Virus record (IMG/VR): IMGVR_UViG_3300013372_005370
Span: 1 to 48,526 of that record
DNA length: 48,526 nucleotides
From: a virus
Direction: 5' to 3' (one strand)
Part shown: in pieces, positions 9,195 through 17,841 of the stretch
Layout: each line of letters opens with the position of its first letter
Numbering within the stretch: the first letter of the stretch is position 1
Translations under genes and position numbers: made by a program
Notes under the pieces: model-generated
Seen by the model: the letters and a program-made list of their open reading frames with translations, nothing else
The model's database searches: none
Told to the model about the DNA's origin: nothing

Positions 9195-10166
9195 ATGAGT
9201 AATTTAGACATTTTTAACTTAGACGCAGAGTCATTTGTAACAAAGATTAACCAAACAGGGGGATTGAAAGACCTCGAATTTTACAAACCTTATCCAGAAG
9301 ACGGAAAGGATGGAGTTTATAAATCATTAATCCGATTAATACCAAACTCCGAAAATCCAGCAAAATCTAAAATACATAAATATTATGTGTATTTGAATGA
9401 TCCAGTAAGTGGAAACGGATTTGCAGTAGATTGCCCTTCAACAGTTGGTAAAAGATCAATTCTTAAGGATCTTTTTTGGAAATTAAAAAATTCCCATTCG
9501 GCAGCTGATCAGGAATTGGCAAAGAGTTTTTCTAGAAAAGAAGATTTCTATTCGTTAATTCAAATTGTACAAGATAAGAACAATCCAGATTTAGAGGGAA
9601 AAATTATGATCTTTAAATTCGGGAAGAAAATAAACGAAATGATTGAAGCTCAACTTCAACCAGAGTATGGAGATGCTTGTAATCCTTATGATCTTTTTGA
9701 GGGAAGAGAATTTGCTATTAGTGTAAGAAAGGTTGGCGAATGGAATAATTATGATTTATGCTCGTTCGTTGGTGAGAGAACCCCTATAAAAATTCAGGGA
9801 GCTCAAATGAAAAAAAACCAAGAGGATATGGATAAAATCTTGGAATATTTAAATAGTGGTCCGAGAAACTTATCAGCCTTCGATTATAAGGATTGGGATG
9901 ATGATGTAACCGATAAAGTTATGTCAGTGATTAGAAACACTGTACCTGAACAAAGAATCATAAACGAAATAGTTGGCGGAGTTACCTCGGCTGCTTCTAA
10001 ACCAAATCCGGTTCAGCAATCTAGTGCATCTTCTCAAATGTTAGAAGATGTTTCTAATACTAAAGTTGGGGGACAAACACGAGAAGAACCTTCACCAGAA
10101 GCTCCTTCTACACCTTCTTCTACATCTTCTTCTGCATCACTGGATGATCTTTACGCAGATCTTTAA
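9195..10166 (+). CDS. 32: Single-stranded DNA-binding protein, gp32-like
   Basis: A 323-residue protein with the gp32 outline: an N-terminal segment (MSNLDIFNLDAESF), a central OB-fold-like core (about residues 25-215) with HKYYVYLND, a SFSRKEDFYSLIQIVQDKNNPDLEG stretch split across two strands and the CNPYDLFEGREFAISVRKV strand, then a Ser/Pro/Thr-rich linker and an acidic tip, LDDLYADL. gp32-type proteins coat ssDNA and recruit replication and recombination proteins through the acidic tail. The Cys/His zinc motif of T4 gp32 is not obvious, so the core may be metal-free. It is followed by a strong terminator, and its own leader may be autoregulated. Confidence 0.85.
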   Translation: MSNLDIFNLDAESFVTKINQTGGLKDLEFYKPYPEDGKDGVYKSLIRLIPNSENPAKSKIHKYYVYLNDPVSGNGFAVDCPSTVGKRSILKDLFWKLKNSHSAADQELAKSFSRKEDFYSLIQIVQDKNNPDLEGKIMIFKFGKKINEMIEAQLQPEYGDACNPYDLFEGREFAISVRKVGEWNNYDLCSFVGERTPIKIQGAQMKKNQEDMDKILEYLNSGPRNLSAFDYKDWDDDVTDKVMSVIRNTVPEQRIINEIVGGVTSAASKPNPVQQSSASSQMLEDVSNTKVGGQTREEPSPEAPSTPSSTSSSASLDDLYADL

Positions 10167-10177
10167 TTAAAAATTAT

Positions 10178-10214
10178 AAATTGGGGGCAATTAATTAACT
10201 TGTCCCCAATTTTT
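10178..10214 (+). terminator. Rho-independent terminator after gp32
   Basis: The left arm 10178-10190 pairs with 10200-10212 over 13 base pairs including one G-T, closing a 9-base loop, with T residues continuing to 10214. It would isolate high gp32 transcription from the primase gene, which starts only 6 bases downstream. Confidence 0.8.
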
Positions 10215-10219
10215 ATATC

Positions 10220-11284
10220 ATGGAAATATCAAAAATAGAATCTTTAGTAAGGGAAGTACTTATTAGGCAATTTCCTGCTAATCCAGGAAAGCAGATAGTA
10301 TACAAAGCTGGAAACAGACTTAATGTATCTTGTCCTTATTGTGGTGATTCAAATGACTCAAGAAAGAAAAGGGGAAATTTTTATCTAGATACATTAGCTT
10401 ATAAATGTTACAATGGAGGATGTGGTATTTATAAAGATTCTTTAAGTTTCTTTAAGGATTTCTCACTTTATTCGAAATTATCTAATAATGAAAAAAGCGA
10501 GATTAGATCAATACTAGATGAGAATAAAGGTAAAAGAAAGAGTGTATATGGAAACGTTGATCTTTCTCTATTTTTCGAAAATGACATAAATGAAATCCTG
10601 ATTAGTAGATCTGAATTTATGGAAAAGCTAGGGCTCAGTAACGTTTTTGGATCTACAATACAAAGATACATCCAGAGAAGACAACAAAAAACTGATAATA
10701 GATTTGCTTGGGACCCAAAGAAAGAAAAGATATTTTTATTTAATCTTACCCCCGATGATAAAATAATCGGACTTCAGGTAAGAAATATGCAATCGGTTAA
10801 AGGGGGGTCTAAATATTTAACATATAAATTGAGTGGGATCTATGAGAAACTTCTTAAAATTACTGACGCAGAAATTTTAACACGTGCTAGGGAGGTTGAT
10901 CCAATTTCCCATGTTTTTAATATAGGAAATTTAGATTTTAGCTCTTCGATTACTGTTTTTGAAGGCCCAATGGATTCTTGGTTTTGGAAAAATTCTGTTG
11001 GCTTATGTTCGATAGAAAATAAATTTCCATTTGAAATAGAAGGGATTAGATATTGGTACGACTGGGATAAATCTGGCATAGAGAAAAGCATGGACTTATT
11101 AAGTAAAGGATTTATTGTTTTTAATTGGGGAAAATTTTTAGAGGAAAATAATATCACTAAAAATAAAAAATGGGATTTAAATGACCTTGTTGTTCACCTC
11201 AGATCAACAGGAAAAAAAATAAAAAGGCTGGATGACTATTTTACTGATGATGTATTGGATTTAAGATATTTTATTAATGAGTGA
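10220..11284 (+). CDS. 61: DNA primase, gp61-like
   Basis: A 354-residue DnaG-type primase, close to T4 gp61 (342 residues). Residues 38-68 form a zinc ribbon with Cys38, Cys41, Cys63 and Cys68 (CPYC, then KCYNGGC). A TOPRIM core follows, with ITVFEGPMDSWF near residue 245 supplying the conserved Glu-Gly and YDWDKSG near 280 supplying the Asp-x-Asp. It makes RNA primers on the lagging strand with the gp41 helicase, which is not in this window. The stop overlaps the next start by 8 bases, so the downstream small protein and UvsY-like gene are probably translationally coupled. Confidence 0.85.
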   Translation: MEISKIESLVREVLIRQFPANPGKQIVYKAGNRLNVSCPYCGDSNDSRKKRGNFYLDTLAYKCYNGGCGIYKDSLSFFKDFSLYSKLSNNEKSEIRSILDENKGKRKSVYGNVDLSLFFENDINEILISRSEFMEKLGLSNVFGSTIQRYIQRRQQKTDNRFAWDPKKEKIFLFNLTPDDKIIGLQVRNMQSVKGGSKYLTYKLSGIYEKLLKITDAEILTRAREVDPISHVFNIGNLDFSSSITVFEGPMDSWFWKNSVGLCSIENKFPFEIEGIRYWYDWDKSGIEKSMDLLSKGFIVFNWGKFLEENNITKNKKWDLNDLVVHLRSTGKKIKRLDDYFTDDVLDLRYFINE

Positions 11285-11516
11285 GGATGAAATAGATAAA
11301 AAAATGGAGGAATGGGAATCCAGTATAAATACAGAGCTGAAGCCCAAATTAAAATATCCCATCAAGATAATAGAGCAAGATATATTAAAAGTGAATATTG
11401 AATTTATAGAACCCTCGATAGATCCGCCTAAGAAAAATATTAGGAAATCCACATCACAATCTTTTAAGGTTGTAGATATTACAAAGAAAAAAAATAAAAA
11501 CAAAAACCTATTTTAA
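11277..11516 (+). CDS. Small charged protein in recombination operon, unknown
   Basis: A 79-residue, highly charged protein with an acidic N-terminus (MSEDEIDKKMEEWE) and a very basic C-terminus (KKKNKNKNLF). It overlaps the primase stop by 8 bases and the next start by one base, so it sits inside a tightly coupled primase-UvsY-UvsW operon. Position suggests a replication or recombination accessory role, but I recognise no family. Confidence 0.55.
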   Translation: MSEDEIDKKMEEWESSINTELKPKLKYPIKIIEQDILKVNIEFIEPSIDPPKKNIRKSTSQSFKVVDITKKKNKNKNLF

Positions 11517-11962
11517 TGTCAAATTCAGAGAAAGCAGATTTTAATAAATTATTTGAGACCGAAAGATTCAATTGGAAGGAGAAGATACAAATTTTAGCAT
11601 TAGAGATGAAAGACATCAAGACTCTCGCTAAAGCTCAAGTTGATTTATTCAGTCAGAGACAAGTACTTTTAGAGTACAGTTATAAATTAGCCTCGATAGT
11701 TTCTAAATTAAATTCCAAATATAGAATTGAAAAATCAAAAAAACTAAAAGACTATTCGGAAAAAAGTGATATTAGATACGGAGCAAACGAAAAAAATGTT
11801 TTAATTGAAGGTGATATTAGTGAAATAACGGAAAAAATAGAATTAGTCGAGGGCCACAGAAAGTATATCGACCAAACGGTACAAACGATTGATCATATGT
11901 TATATGGGATTCGACAGAGAATAGCTCTTGAAGATTACCTCCGGGGATCAACAGTAAAATAA
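11516..11962 (+). CDS. uvsY: UvsY-like recombination mediator
   Basis: A 148-residue, all-helical, highly charged protein, close to T4 UvsY (137 residues). Features line up in order: a long N-terminal helix, then KLASIVSKLNSKYRIEKSKK, YSEKSDIRYGANEKNVLIEGD resembling the UvsY DRYEKSEMKTVLSADKDVLK segment, then a helix with IDHMLYGIRQRIALEDYLRG resembling ALDAIKSRGFAIKHIQDMRAF. UvsY loads the UvsX recombinase on gp32-coated ssDNA. The gene sits immediately upstream of a UvsW-like helicase, and uvsY and uvsW are also neighbours in T4. Assignment is by pattern and context. Confidence 0.6.
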   Translation: MSNSEKADFNKLFETERFNWKEKIQILALEMKDIKTLAKAQVDLFSQRQVLLEYSYKLASIVSKLNSKYRIEKSKKLKDYSEKSDIRYGANEKNVLIEGDISEITEKIELVEGHRKYIDQTVQTIDHMLYGIRQRIALEDYLRGSTVK

Positions 11963-11973
11963 AATAGAGATTT

Positions 11974-13512
11974 ATGTTAAGATTTCAAGTTTCCGAGGAT
12001 CAACAATGGATGATATTAATAGAGTCTATTGACGAGGTAGAAAAAAAACAGATAGACATTTCATTAACACAAAAAATCCATAACTTTTATTTTCATCCGC
12101 TAGTTAAGAAGAAAATATGGGATGGGAGTATATGCTTTATAGAGAAAAAAGGTGGTATGTGGAAAATACCAATAGGATTATGGAGGGAATTACTTGAAAT
12201 AGGTGAGAAATACAAGATAGAAATATCAATTAAAGGTATCGAAGATCTTATAATTAATGATCTTTCTTTGGCCGATTTCACTAAATGGGTTGATGATTTT
12301 TTTAGAGATGGTATAAATGGTGATATTAATAAAAAACCGAGGGATTATCAAATAGAGACGGCGTGGAAGATTATTAGGTATAGATATTCAGTCTCAGAGG
12401 TTGCAACATCATCAGGAAAAACGTTAATCTCATTTATGATATTTGCCTACTTAAAATCTAAAGGCATGATCAGAAAATTTCTCATGGTTGTCCCTAATAC
12501 AAATCTTGTTTTTCAGGGTAGTGATGACTTTGTAGATTACGGGTTGGATAGGCTTGGAGTTAAGATTCAACAGATAGGAGGAGGAAGTAAAATCAGGGAA
12601 GGCTGTGATTTAATAATAGGAACTTTTCAATCTCTAGTTAAGCAGGAATCTGATTTCTATGAAGAGATAGATGCAGTTTTTATTGACGAGGCACACCATA
12701 CTAACAGTATGTCTATAAAGAAAATTGTAGCGCATTGTACACTATCTAAATGGAGATTTGGATTAACAGGAACACTAACTAAAAGAGAAACTGCTGATTA
12801 TCTTACCATACAACAATTTTTAGGTCCACTTGTTGTTGAAATCCAACCAAGTTTTTTATTCGATAATAATTATGCTACACCTGTTTCAATACGAGTTATT
12901 ATTATGGACTGGCTCGAACAGGGATATAAGGATAAGCTGGCTGAACTTAAAACAAACTCAAATAACATTGAGGGGAATGAAATATACAATATAGAGAGAA
13001 AGCTTGTTGTTGAAAGCAAAAAAAGACTAAATTATATTGTTGATTTTATAAGTAAGGGATCTAAGAATTCATTAGTTCTTTTTCAATCAGTTAAAGACGA
13101 GTACGGAAAGCAAATATGGAACAATCTTAGAGAAAAAAACGGGGATAAGGAGGTTTTTTACGTTGACGGGGATACTAATGAGAATCTAAGGGAGGAATAT
13201 AAGACTAGAATGTCATCAGGGGAGAATAAAGTTCTAGTAGCAACATATGGTACCTTTTCTACCGGAATATCTATAAATAATATACACAATATTTTTCTTG
13301 TTGAATCATATAAAAGTGAAATTTTAATCAAACAGAGTTTAGGAAGAGGAATGAGAAAAATGGAGGGGAAGGAAAAGGTTAATGTTATAGATTTCGTCGA
13401 CGATTTTTCTAGTGGAAAATACCAGAATTACCTTTTAAAGCACAGCAGGGAAAGAATAGAAATTTATAAAAAAGAATTATTTGAATATAAGATTTATAAT
13501 ATAAAACTCTAA
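11974..13512 (+). CDS. uvsW: UvsW-like superfamily 2 helicase
   Basis: A 512-residue SF2 helicase, like T4 UvsW (587). An N-terminal DNA-binding domain (about residues 1-115) precedes the helicase core: Q-motif-like RDYQIETAWK near 126, Walker A variant TSSGKTLISF near 145, Walker B FIDEAHHT near 236, TGTLTK motif III near 264, and QSLGRGMRK motif VI near 454. UvsW unwinds R-loops and remodels stalled forks, so it shifts T4 from origin-dependent to recombination-dependent replication. It is the last gene of the gp32-to-uvsW cluster. Confidence 0.85.
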   Translation: MLRFQVSEDQQWMILIESIDEVEKKQIDISLTQKIHNFYFHPLVKKKIWDGSICFIEKKGGMWKIPIGLWRELLEIGEKYKIEISIKGIEDLIINDLSLADFTKWVDDFFRDGINGDINKKPRDYQIETAWKIIRYRYSVSEVATSSGKTLISFMIFAYLKSKGMIRKFLMVVPNTNLVFQGSDDFVDYGLDRLGVKIQQIGGGSKIREGCDLIIGTFQSLVKQESDFYEEIDAVFIDEAHHTNSMSIKKIVAHCTLSKWRFGLTGTLTKRETADYLTIQQFLGPLVVEIQPSFLFDNNYATPVSIRVIIMDWLEQGYKDKLAELKTNSNNIEGNEIYNIERKLVVESKKRLNYIVDFISKGSKNSLVLFQSVKDEYGKQIWNNLREKNGDKEVFYVDGDTNENLREEYKTRMSSGENKVLVATYGTFSTGISINNIHNIFLVESYKSEILIKQSLGRGMRKMEGKEKVNVIDFVDDFSSGKYQNYLLKHSRERIEIYKKELFEYKIYNIKL

Positions 13513-13522
13513 TTTAAACTGG

Positions 13523-13531
13523 GATATATAC
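13523..13531 (+). promoter_or_regulatory. GATATATAC element (candidate phage promoter)
   Basis: GGGATATATAC lies 10 bases after the uvsW-like stop and 17 bases before the next start, in the same arrangement as before other leader-bearing genes. Confidence 0.4.
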
Positions 13532-13547
13532 ATAAAAATCTATTTCC

Positions 13548-14093
13548 ATGGGAATTAAAAAATTTGATTCGTTTATATCGGAAAATTTAAATGAGGAATC
13601 GTCAACTAAAGAGGGTAAAAACAAATTTAGTAAATGGTTAAGAGGAGTAAATGACAGAATTAAGACTGAGACCGATAGTACTAAATACTATAGTAGGTAT
13701 TCTGACCCAAATACTGATAAATTCGTATCAGCAAATAAGGCAATAGCTTTAATCCCAGGAGCTTTTAGATTAATTATAGGTGCAGGTGCTGCAATATCTG
13801 ATTTTTTTACTAAAGGAGATAATAAGGATACAGTATCCAAATATTCCAAAGAAGATATTAGTAATAAAAAAGAAGAGATCATAGATAAATGGGAACAGGA
13901 CAACATTAAATCAAATACCACAGAAGCTGACGCTGAAAAATTCTATAAATCGGGAATTCTTAAGGGTAAAAAATTCTTTGGTCCTAATTATGACCCGACA
14001 AAACCTAAAAACAACGACGAAGAAATGTACACCGATTATATTAATGGCGTGATGGAAAGATATTATAAAAGAACATCCAAATATGATAAATAA
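13548..14093 (+). CDS. Putative capsid-targeted protein with hydrophobic segment, unknown
   Basis: A 181-residue protein beginning MGIKKFDSFISENLNEE, which fits the capsid-targeting leader with I-S-E (and L-N-E) as candidate gp21-type cleavage sites. The mature part is basic and charged except for a Gly/Ala/Ile-rich stretch at about residues 64-87 (KAIALIPGAFRLIIGAGAA), long enough to insert in a membrane or form a buried hairpin. The C-terminus is hydrophilic and Tyr-rich. It is preceded by a GATATATAC element. One idea is a protein delivered with the DNA that interacts with the host membrane; there is no direct evidence for that. Confidence 0.6.
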   Translation: MGIKKFDSFISENLNEESSTKEGKNKFSKWLRGVNDRIKTETDSTKYYSRYSDPNTDKFVSANKAIALIPGAFRLIIGAGAAISDFFTKGDNKDTVSKYSKEDISNKKEEIIDKWEQDNIKSNTTEADAEKFYKSGILKGKKFFGPNYDPTKPKNNDEEMYTDYINGVMERYYKRTSKYDK

Positions 14094-14097
14094 AATT

Positions 14098-15012
14098 ATG
14101 GATTTCTCAGGATTCTCTAGAGTTTTTGAAGGGGGAGCAGCTATAAAAACATCAAGAAGTATTAGAGAGGACGAGTTTCCTAAAACCTTTGATAGTATAA
14201 AATCTATTTTATTTCCTATCTTAGGTATAAATCAAATCAAGGAGGGATCTCAATATCTTGTAATCGGTAGTATTGGGAAAAAGAAAAACCCAGAAGATAC
14301 GTCAGGCGATCTTGATATAGGATACGACAGCAGTTGGTTTTCTAGAGAACATGGAATTACTCCGAAGGAGTGTTCATCTGAAGTTTATAAATTAATCTTG
14401 GAATCTCTCCCGGAAAAATTAGGATTCGACCCGGAGATAAAACATATGAAAGGTTTAGGTATAGTTAGTTTAGGTTGGCCAATACAAGGAGATTTTAATA
14501 AAGGTATAGTTCAATTAGATTTAATAGCGGTATCTAGCATGGAATGGGCCAAATTTATTTATTATTCGCCTAATTATAAAATAACGGAGAGTAAATATAA
14601 ATCAGCTCACCGAAATTGGTTACTAACAGCAATATTAGCATCAAGAAGAAAAATTACTAGGGTAGATCCTGACGGACAGGTATTGGATTACGATTCCCCC
14701 GTTATAATGCTTAGCGACGGTTTATTCTGGCACACCAAATCTTATGCAGGAAAGATTAAAGATAGACTTAAGAATCCTAAAAAAATAGAAGGAAGCGAAA
14801 GATTTGTTACTCGAAATCCACAGGAGTTTATAGATTTTACTCTGGGACCAGGATATACATTAGAGGAAGTAAAAACATTTGAGCAGGTATTTTCAATAAT
14901 AAATAACCCTTCTTTTGAATTATATGATAACATGGAAGAGATCAAAGATAAATTTAAAGAATATCTAAAAAGATGCGGTTTGGACGTTCCGTCCGAAATA
15001 AATAGGATTTAA
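14098..15012 (+). CDS. Pol-beta-fold nucleotidyltransferase with putative capsid-targeting leader
   Basis: From the ATG at 14098 the protein is 304 residues and begins MDFSGFSRVFEGG, a compact version of the leader. An upstream in-frame ATG at 14083 would add five residues and overlap the previous gene. The nucleotidyltransferase core is clear: VIGSIGKKK (GS motif, near residue 56), then SGDLDIGY (the two metal-binding Asp, near 70), then IVQLDLIAV with a third Asp near 141. Such enzymes add NMP to RNA, small molecules or proteins; the substrate is not evident. It is next to the ligase/NMN-adenylyltransferase fusion, so the two may act together. Confidence 0.7.
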   Translation: MDFSGFSRVFEGGAAIKTSRSIREDEFPKTFDSIKSILFPILGINQIKEGSQYLVIGSIGKKKNPEDTSGDLDIGYDSSWFSREHGITPKECSSEVYKLILESLPEKLGFDPEIKHMKGLGIVSLGWPIQGDFNKGIVQLDLIAVSSMEWAKFIYYSPNYKITESKYKSAHRNWLLTAILASRRKITRVDPDGQVLDYDSPVIMLSDGLFWHTKSYAGKIKDRLKNPKKIEGSERFVTRNPQEFIDFTLGPGYTLEEVKTFEQVFSIINNPSFELYDNMEEIKDKFKEYLKRCGLDVPSEINRI

Positions 15013-15051
15013 TAGATATAATAAATATAATATACATTACTAAAAGAAAAT

Positions 15052-17049
15052 ATGTCAGGAATAAGTCATTTATACGACATTTATAATAAGAAGGGAAAGG
15101 ATTTTGTAGAAAATCTTTTTAATTCTTACGTGACCGTTAATGAAAAGATGGACGGGTCAGCATTTATGTTTGAAAGAGACGTAGAGACTGGTAAATTTAT
15201 TTTTTATAAAAGGGATCAGCGAAATCCTATTACCATGGTGGATAGGACTTTAATGAAGTATTACGAAAAGCCTATATTATATATAGAATCTTTACCTATA
15301 CATATCATCAAAGAAATACCTAGAGGGTGGAAATTTGGATTGGAATATTTTTCAAATCCTAACCCGGTAGAAATTGCTTATGACAGAATTCCTAAGAATA
15401 ATTTAATTCTTTCTTATGTTAAGCCTAAAGAGGATTCCGATTCTGAGCAAATTACAGATAAAAAAAAACTTGATGTCTGGGCTAATCTGATAGGGGTTGA
15501 AATCCCACCCATAATTTTTCAAGGAATTTTATCAGCTGAACAGAAAAGTATGATTCTAGATTTTCTTAGAACACCTTTTGATAAGCTAGTTAACGAATAT
15601 AAAACAAAGAGTTTTGTTAGATTTATACTTGGTGTCCTTAATCCGGAGATAAAGAGCAGCGCATTAAATAACGATTTAGATAAACCAATAGAGGGGATAG
15701 TATTTAGATTTAGCTCGGATTCCAATAATAAAGGAGATGTTATACTTTCTAAAATGGTAGATCCGGTATTTACTGAGATAGCAAAATCCCGATCTAGTAA
15801 AAAATCTGAAGAGATTCCTAGTGATTTTTTAGGCATTACCATTCTCGATGTAATGAATTTCATTTTGGATAGAGGAATAGAAAATTTTAAAGTTAAAGGT
15901 GACTCTGAAGATAAAAGATATATTTCATTTATATCGGATGTTTTTTCTAAATTTTTAGAAGAATACGGATACAAATATAAAGGTGCTAATTTTCAGGAGC
16001 CAGATTATTTAAAGAAGGAAGAATTTAGACTAAATAGGGATATGATTGCTGATCCTAGAGTTATGAAATGGATCGAGGATGACGATTCCTATGAATCTTT
16101 ATTTAAGCTTATTCTGAATTCATTCAGAAAAATTAAGAAAAGAACTGATGGAATTATAACACCTGGCATAATTGATCAATTTAATATGCTAGTTTCTAAT
16201 ATAGATACTGCTGTTAGAAAAAAGAAATTGGTTAAGACTAACGAATCTAATATACCATCATTTCTAGATTTTAAAAAGAATAATATAGATCCTGTAAATT
16301 TAGATCACTTAACACTAGAAGGTGACGAGGCAGATGAAAATTTTGATGATCATTTCTATTCTTATAATGACTTTATTACAGCTCTAGAAACAATTGATTC
16401 TGTAGATAAACCTAAGGTTGATACAAAGCCAATAGACGATAAATCGGTTAAAGATAACAGTAAAGCTAAAAAAGGAGATCCCCAGAAAGTAAATCTTATA
16501 GTTGGCCGTTTTCAACCATTTCATAACGGTCATATGAAAATGGTTGATGTATTAAGGGACAAAAACGAGCTTCCTTCTATAGTAGCAGTAGTTCATTCAG
16601 GAAACGATAAATCGGAAGATTCTCCTTTTGATCTAAATCTGGTTTCTAAGTATATGGAAAGTTTAATCATGGAATTTCCTCAGAGAATACAAGGATATTT
16701 TATCGTCAATAAGGGACTATTAGGCCCGATTTGCAGCAGGGCTAAAGAGCTTGGGTATCTTCCAGTTTCTATTGGAAGCGGGGAAGATAAATCTGATGAT
16801 TATAATAAACAATTAGATTTTCTAAAAAAGATTGGTTCCGATTTTCATGAACCAATGGAGTTAATAGAAACCCCAAGAAAAAATAGTGGAAGCGAGATAA
16901 GGGATTACCTAGATAAGGAGGATTTCCTGGCTTTTAAAAAGTCAGTCCCCCAGTCAATATCTTCATTCTATCAGCAAATGGTCTCTTCTAAAAAAGGCAG
17001 ACAAATTACCGAAAATTTAATAACGGAAAAATTAGAAAAAAATAAATAA
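15052..17049 (+). CDS. Fusion: RNA ligase-like domain plus NMN adenylyltransferase-like domain
   Basis: A 665-residue two-domain protein. Residues 1-250 carry covalent nucleotidyltransferase motifs: EKMDGSAF with candidate AMP-accepting Lys32, FGLEYF near 94, PIEGIVFRF near 213 and ILSKMVDP near 233, as in Rnl2-type RNA ligases. A helical region and charged linker lead to residues 478-650, an NMNAT/cytidylyltransferase domain: VGRFQPFHNGH (the HxGH-type motif) and SGSEIRDYL near 613 (the ISSTxxR-type motif). The ligase would seal or cap RNA or DNA ends; the second domain would join NMN or a similar compound to ATP. It has no capsid leader. It is followed 2 bases later by a leader-bearing gene. 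Domain assignments are strong; the joint function is unknown. Confidence 0.75.
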   Translation: MSGISHLYDIYNKKGKDFVENLFNSYVTVNEKMDGSAFMFERDVETGKFIFYKRDQRNPITMVDRTLMKYYEKPILYIESLPIHIIKEIPRGWKFGLEYFSNPNPVEIAYDRIPKNNLILSYVKPKEDSDSEQITDKKKLDVWANLIGVEIPPIIFQGILSAEQKSMILDFLRTPFDKLVNEYKTKSFVRFILGVLNPEIKSSALNNDLDKPIEGIVFRFSSDSNNKGDVILSKMVDPVFTEIAKSRSSKKSEEIPSDFLGITILDVMNFILDRGIENFKVKGDSEDKRYISFISDVFSKFLEEYGYKYKGANFQEPDYLKKEEFRLNRDMIADPRVMKWIEDDDSYESLFKLILNSFRKIKKRTDGIITPGIIDQFNMLVSNIDTAVRKKKLVKTNESNIPSFLDFKKNNIDPVNLDHLTLEGDEADENFDDHFYSYNDFITALETIDSVDKPKVDTKPIDDKSVKDNSKAKKGDPQKVNLIVGRFQPFHNGHMKMVDVLRDKNELPSIVAVVHSGNDKSEDSPFDLNLVSKYMESLIMEFPQRIQGYFIVNKGLLGPICSRAKELGYLPVSIGSGEDKSDDYNKQLDFLKKIGSDFHEPMELIETPRKNSGSEIRDYLDKEDFLAFKKSVPQSISSFYQQMVSSKKGRQITENLITEKLEKNK

Positions 17050-17051
17050 CA

Positions 17052-17594
17052 ATGAACAGATTTGTAACTAAACTTAGCGATTTTAAATTTAAGGTTAATG
17101 AGAGTGATGGATTCGGAACTTCCCAATTTTTAAGGAAAAAAGAATCCGATATCTACCATTATTTCTTTAATTTAGATAAGGAAAATGGTGGCACCGAAGC
17201 ATATCACCTAATTATCGGTAAATATTCAGACAGAGAAGTAATAGAGGGTCCTAAAAATTCATATTGTGTATTAACAATAAACGAGATATCACCAGAGATA
17301 ATAGAAGATATTGCAGCCGAAAAGGAGGATATCCCGGGAATGAACTCACAAAAATTTAAAATGGGTTCAGGTGAATTATCTAGAACAATGAAGTACGTTT
17401 ATAAATGCGTAAACGATTACCTTCAGATTAATCCAAAGATTATTAGAATATATGACGAGATACAAGATAATTTAATTTATGACGGCAAGGGAACATATTT
17501 GGAATATATGAAATCAATTTCTCTATCGGAACTGGGATTAAATTGGTCCGTCCAAGAAGGATCATCTAAAATGACATTAATTATAAGCAGATAG
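17052..17594 (+). CDS. Putative capsid-targeted protein, unknown
   Basis: A 180-residue protein starting MNRFVTKLSDFKFKVNES, which fits the leader with V-N-E as a possible cleavage site (a less usual first residue). The rest is soluble and mixed alpha/beta (YHLIIGKYSDREVIEG, SYCVLTINEIS, a helix around KYVYKCVNDYLQ, and a C-terminal strand KMTLIISR). Only 2 bases separate it from the ligase/NMNAT gene, so they are co-transcribed and probably coupled. I recognise no family. Confidence 0.6.
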   Translation: MNRFVTKLSDFKFKVNESDGFGTSQFLRKKESDIYHYFFNLDKENGGTEAYHLIIGKYSDREVIEGPKNSYCVLTINEISPEIIEDIAAEKEDIPGMNSQKFKMGSGELSRTMKYVYKCVNDYLQINPKIIRIYDEIQDNLIYDGKGTYLEYMKSISLSELGLNWSVQEGSSKMTLIISR

Positions 17595-17646
17595 GAAACT
17601 TTTTTAAATTAACATATATAATTACAAACTAATAAAAAAAAATAAA

Positions 17647-17823
17647 ATGGAAAAATTCGAACAAATTAAAGCTCTAATTGAGCAAACACAAGGTGACGTT
17701 GAGAAATTCTCAGCTAAAAGAAATGTAACTGCAGGAACTAGAGTAAGAAAAGCTATGCAGGAGTTAAAAAATCTAGCTCAGGAATTAAGAATTGAAATTC
17801 AGGAAATAAAAAATAAATCTTAA
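17647..17823 (+). CDS. Histone H1-like (Hc1-type) DNA-binding protein
   Basis: A 58-residue ORF starting MEKFEQIKALIEQTQGD. It has the pattern of the small histone-H1-like proteins of Bacteroidota: a short acidic helix, then AKRNVTAGTRVRKAMQELK and LAQELRIEIQEIKNK, with the hallmark AGTR-R-RKA motif at about residues 29-36. These proteins bind DNA and are thought to compact it. It lies alone between the ligase operon and a DUF4494-like gene, preceded by CATATATAA at 17613. It may act on phage or host nucleoids. It is easily missed because of its size. Confidence 0.75.
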   Translation: MEKFEQIKALIEQTQGDVEKFSAKRNVTAGTRVRKAMQELKNLAQELRIEIQEIKNKS

Positions 17824-17841
17824 TCACTAAAACATTAATAA

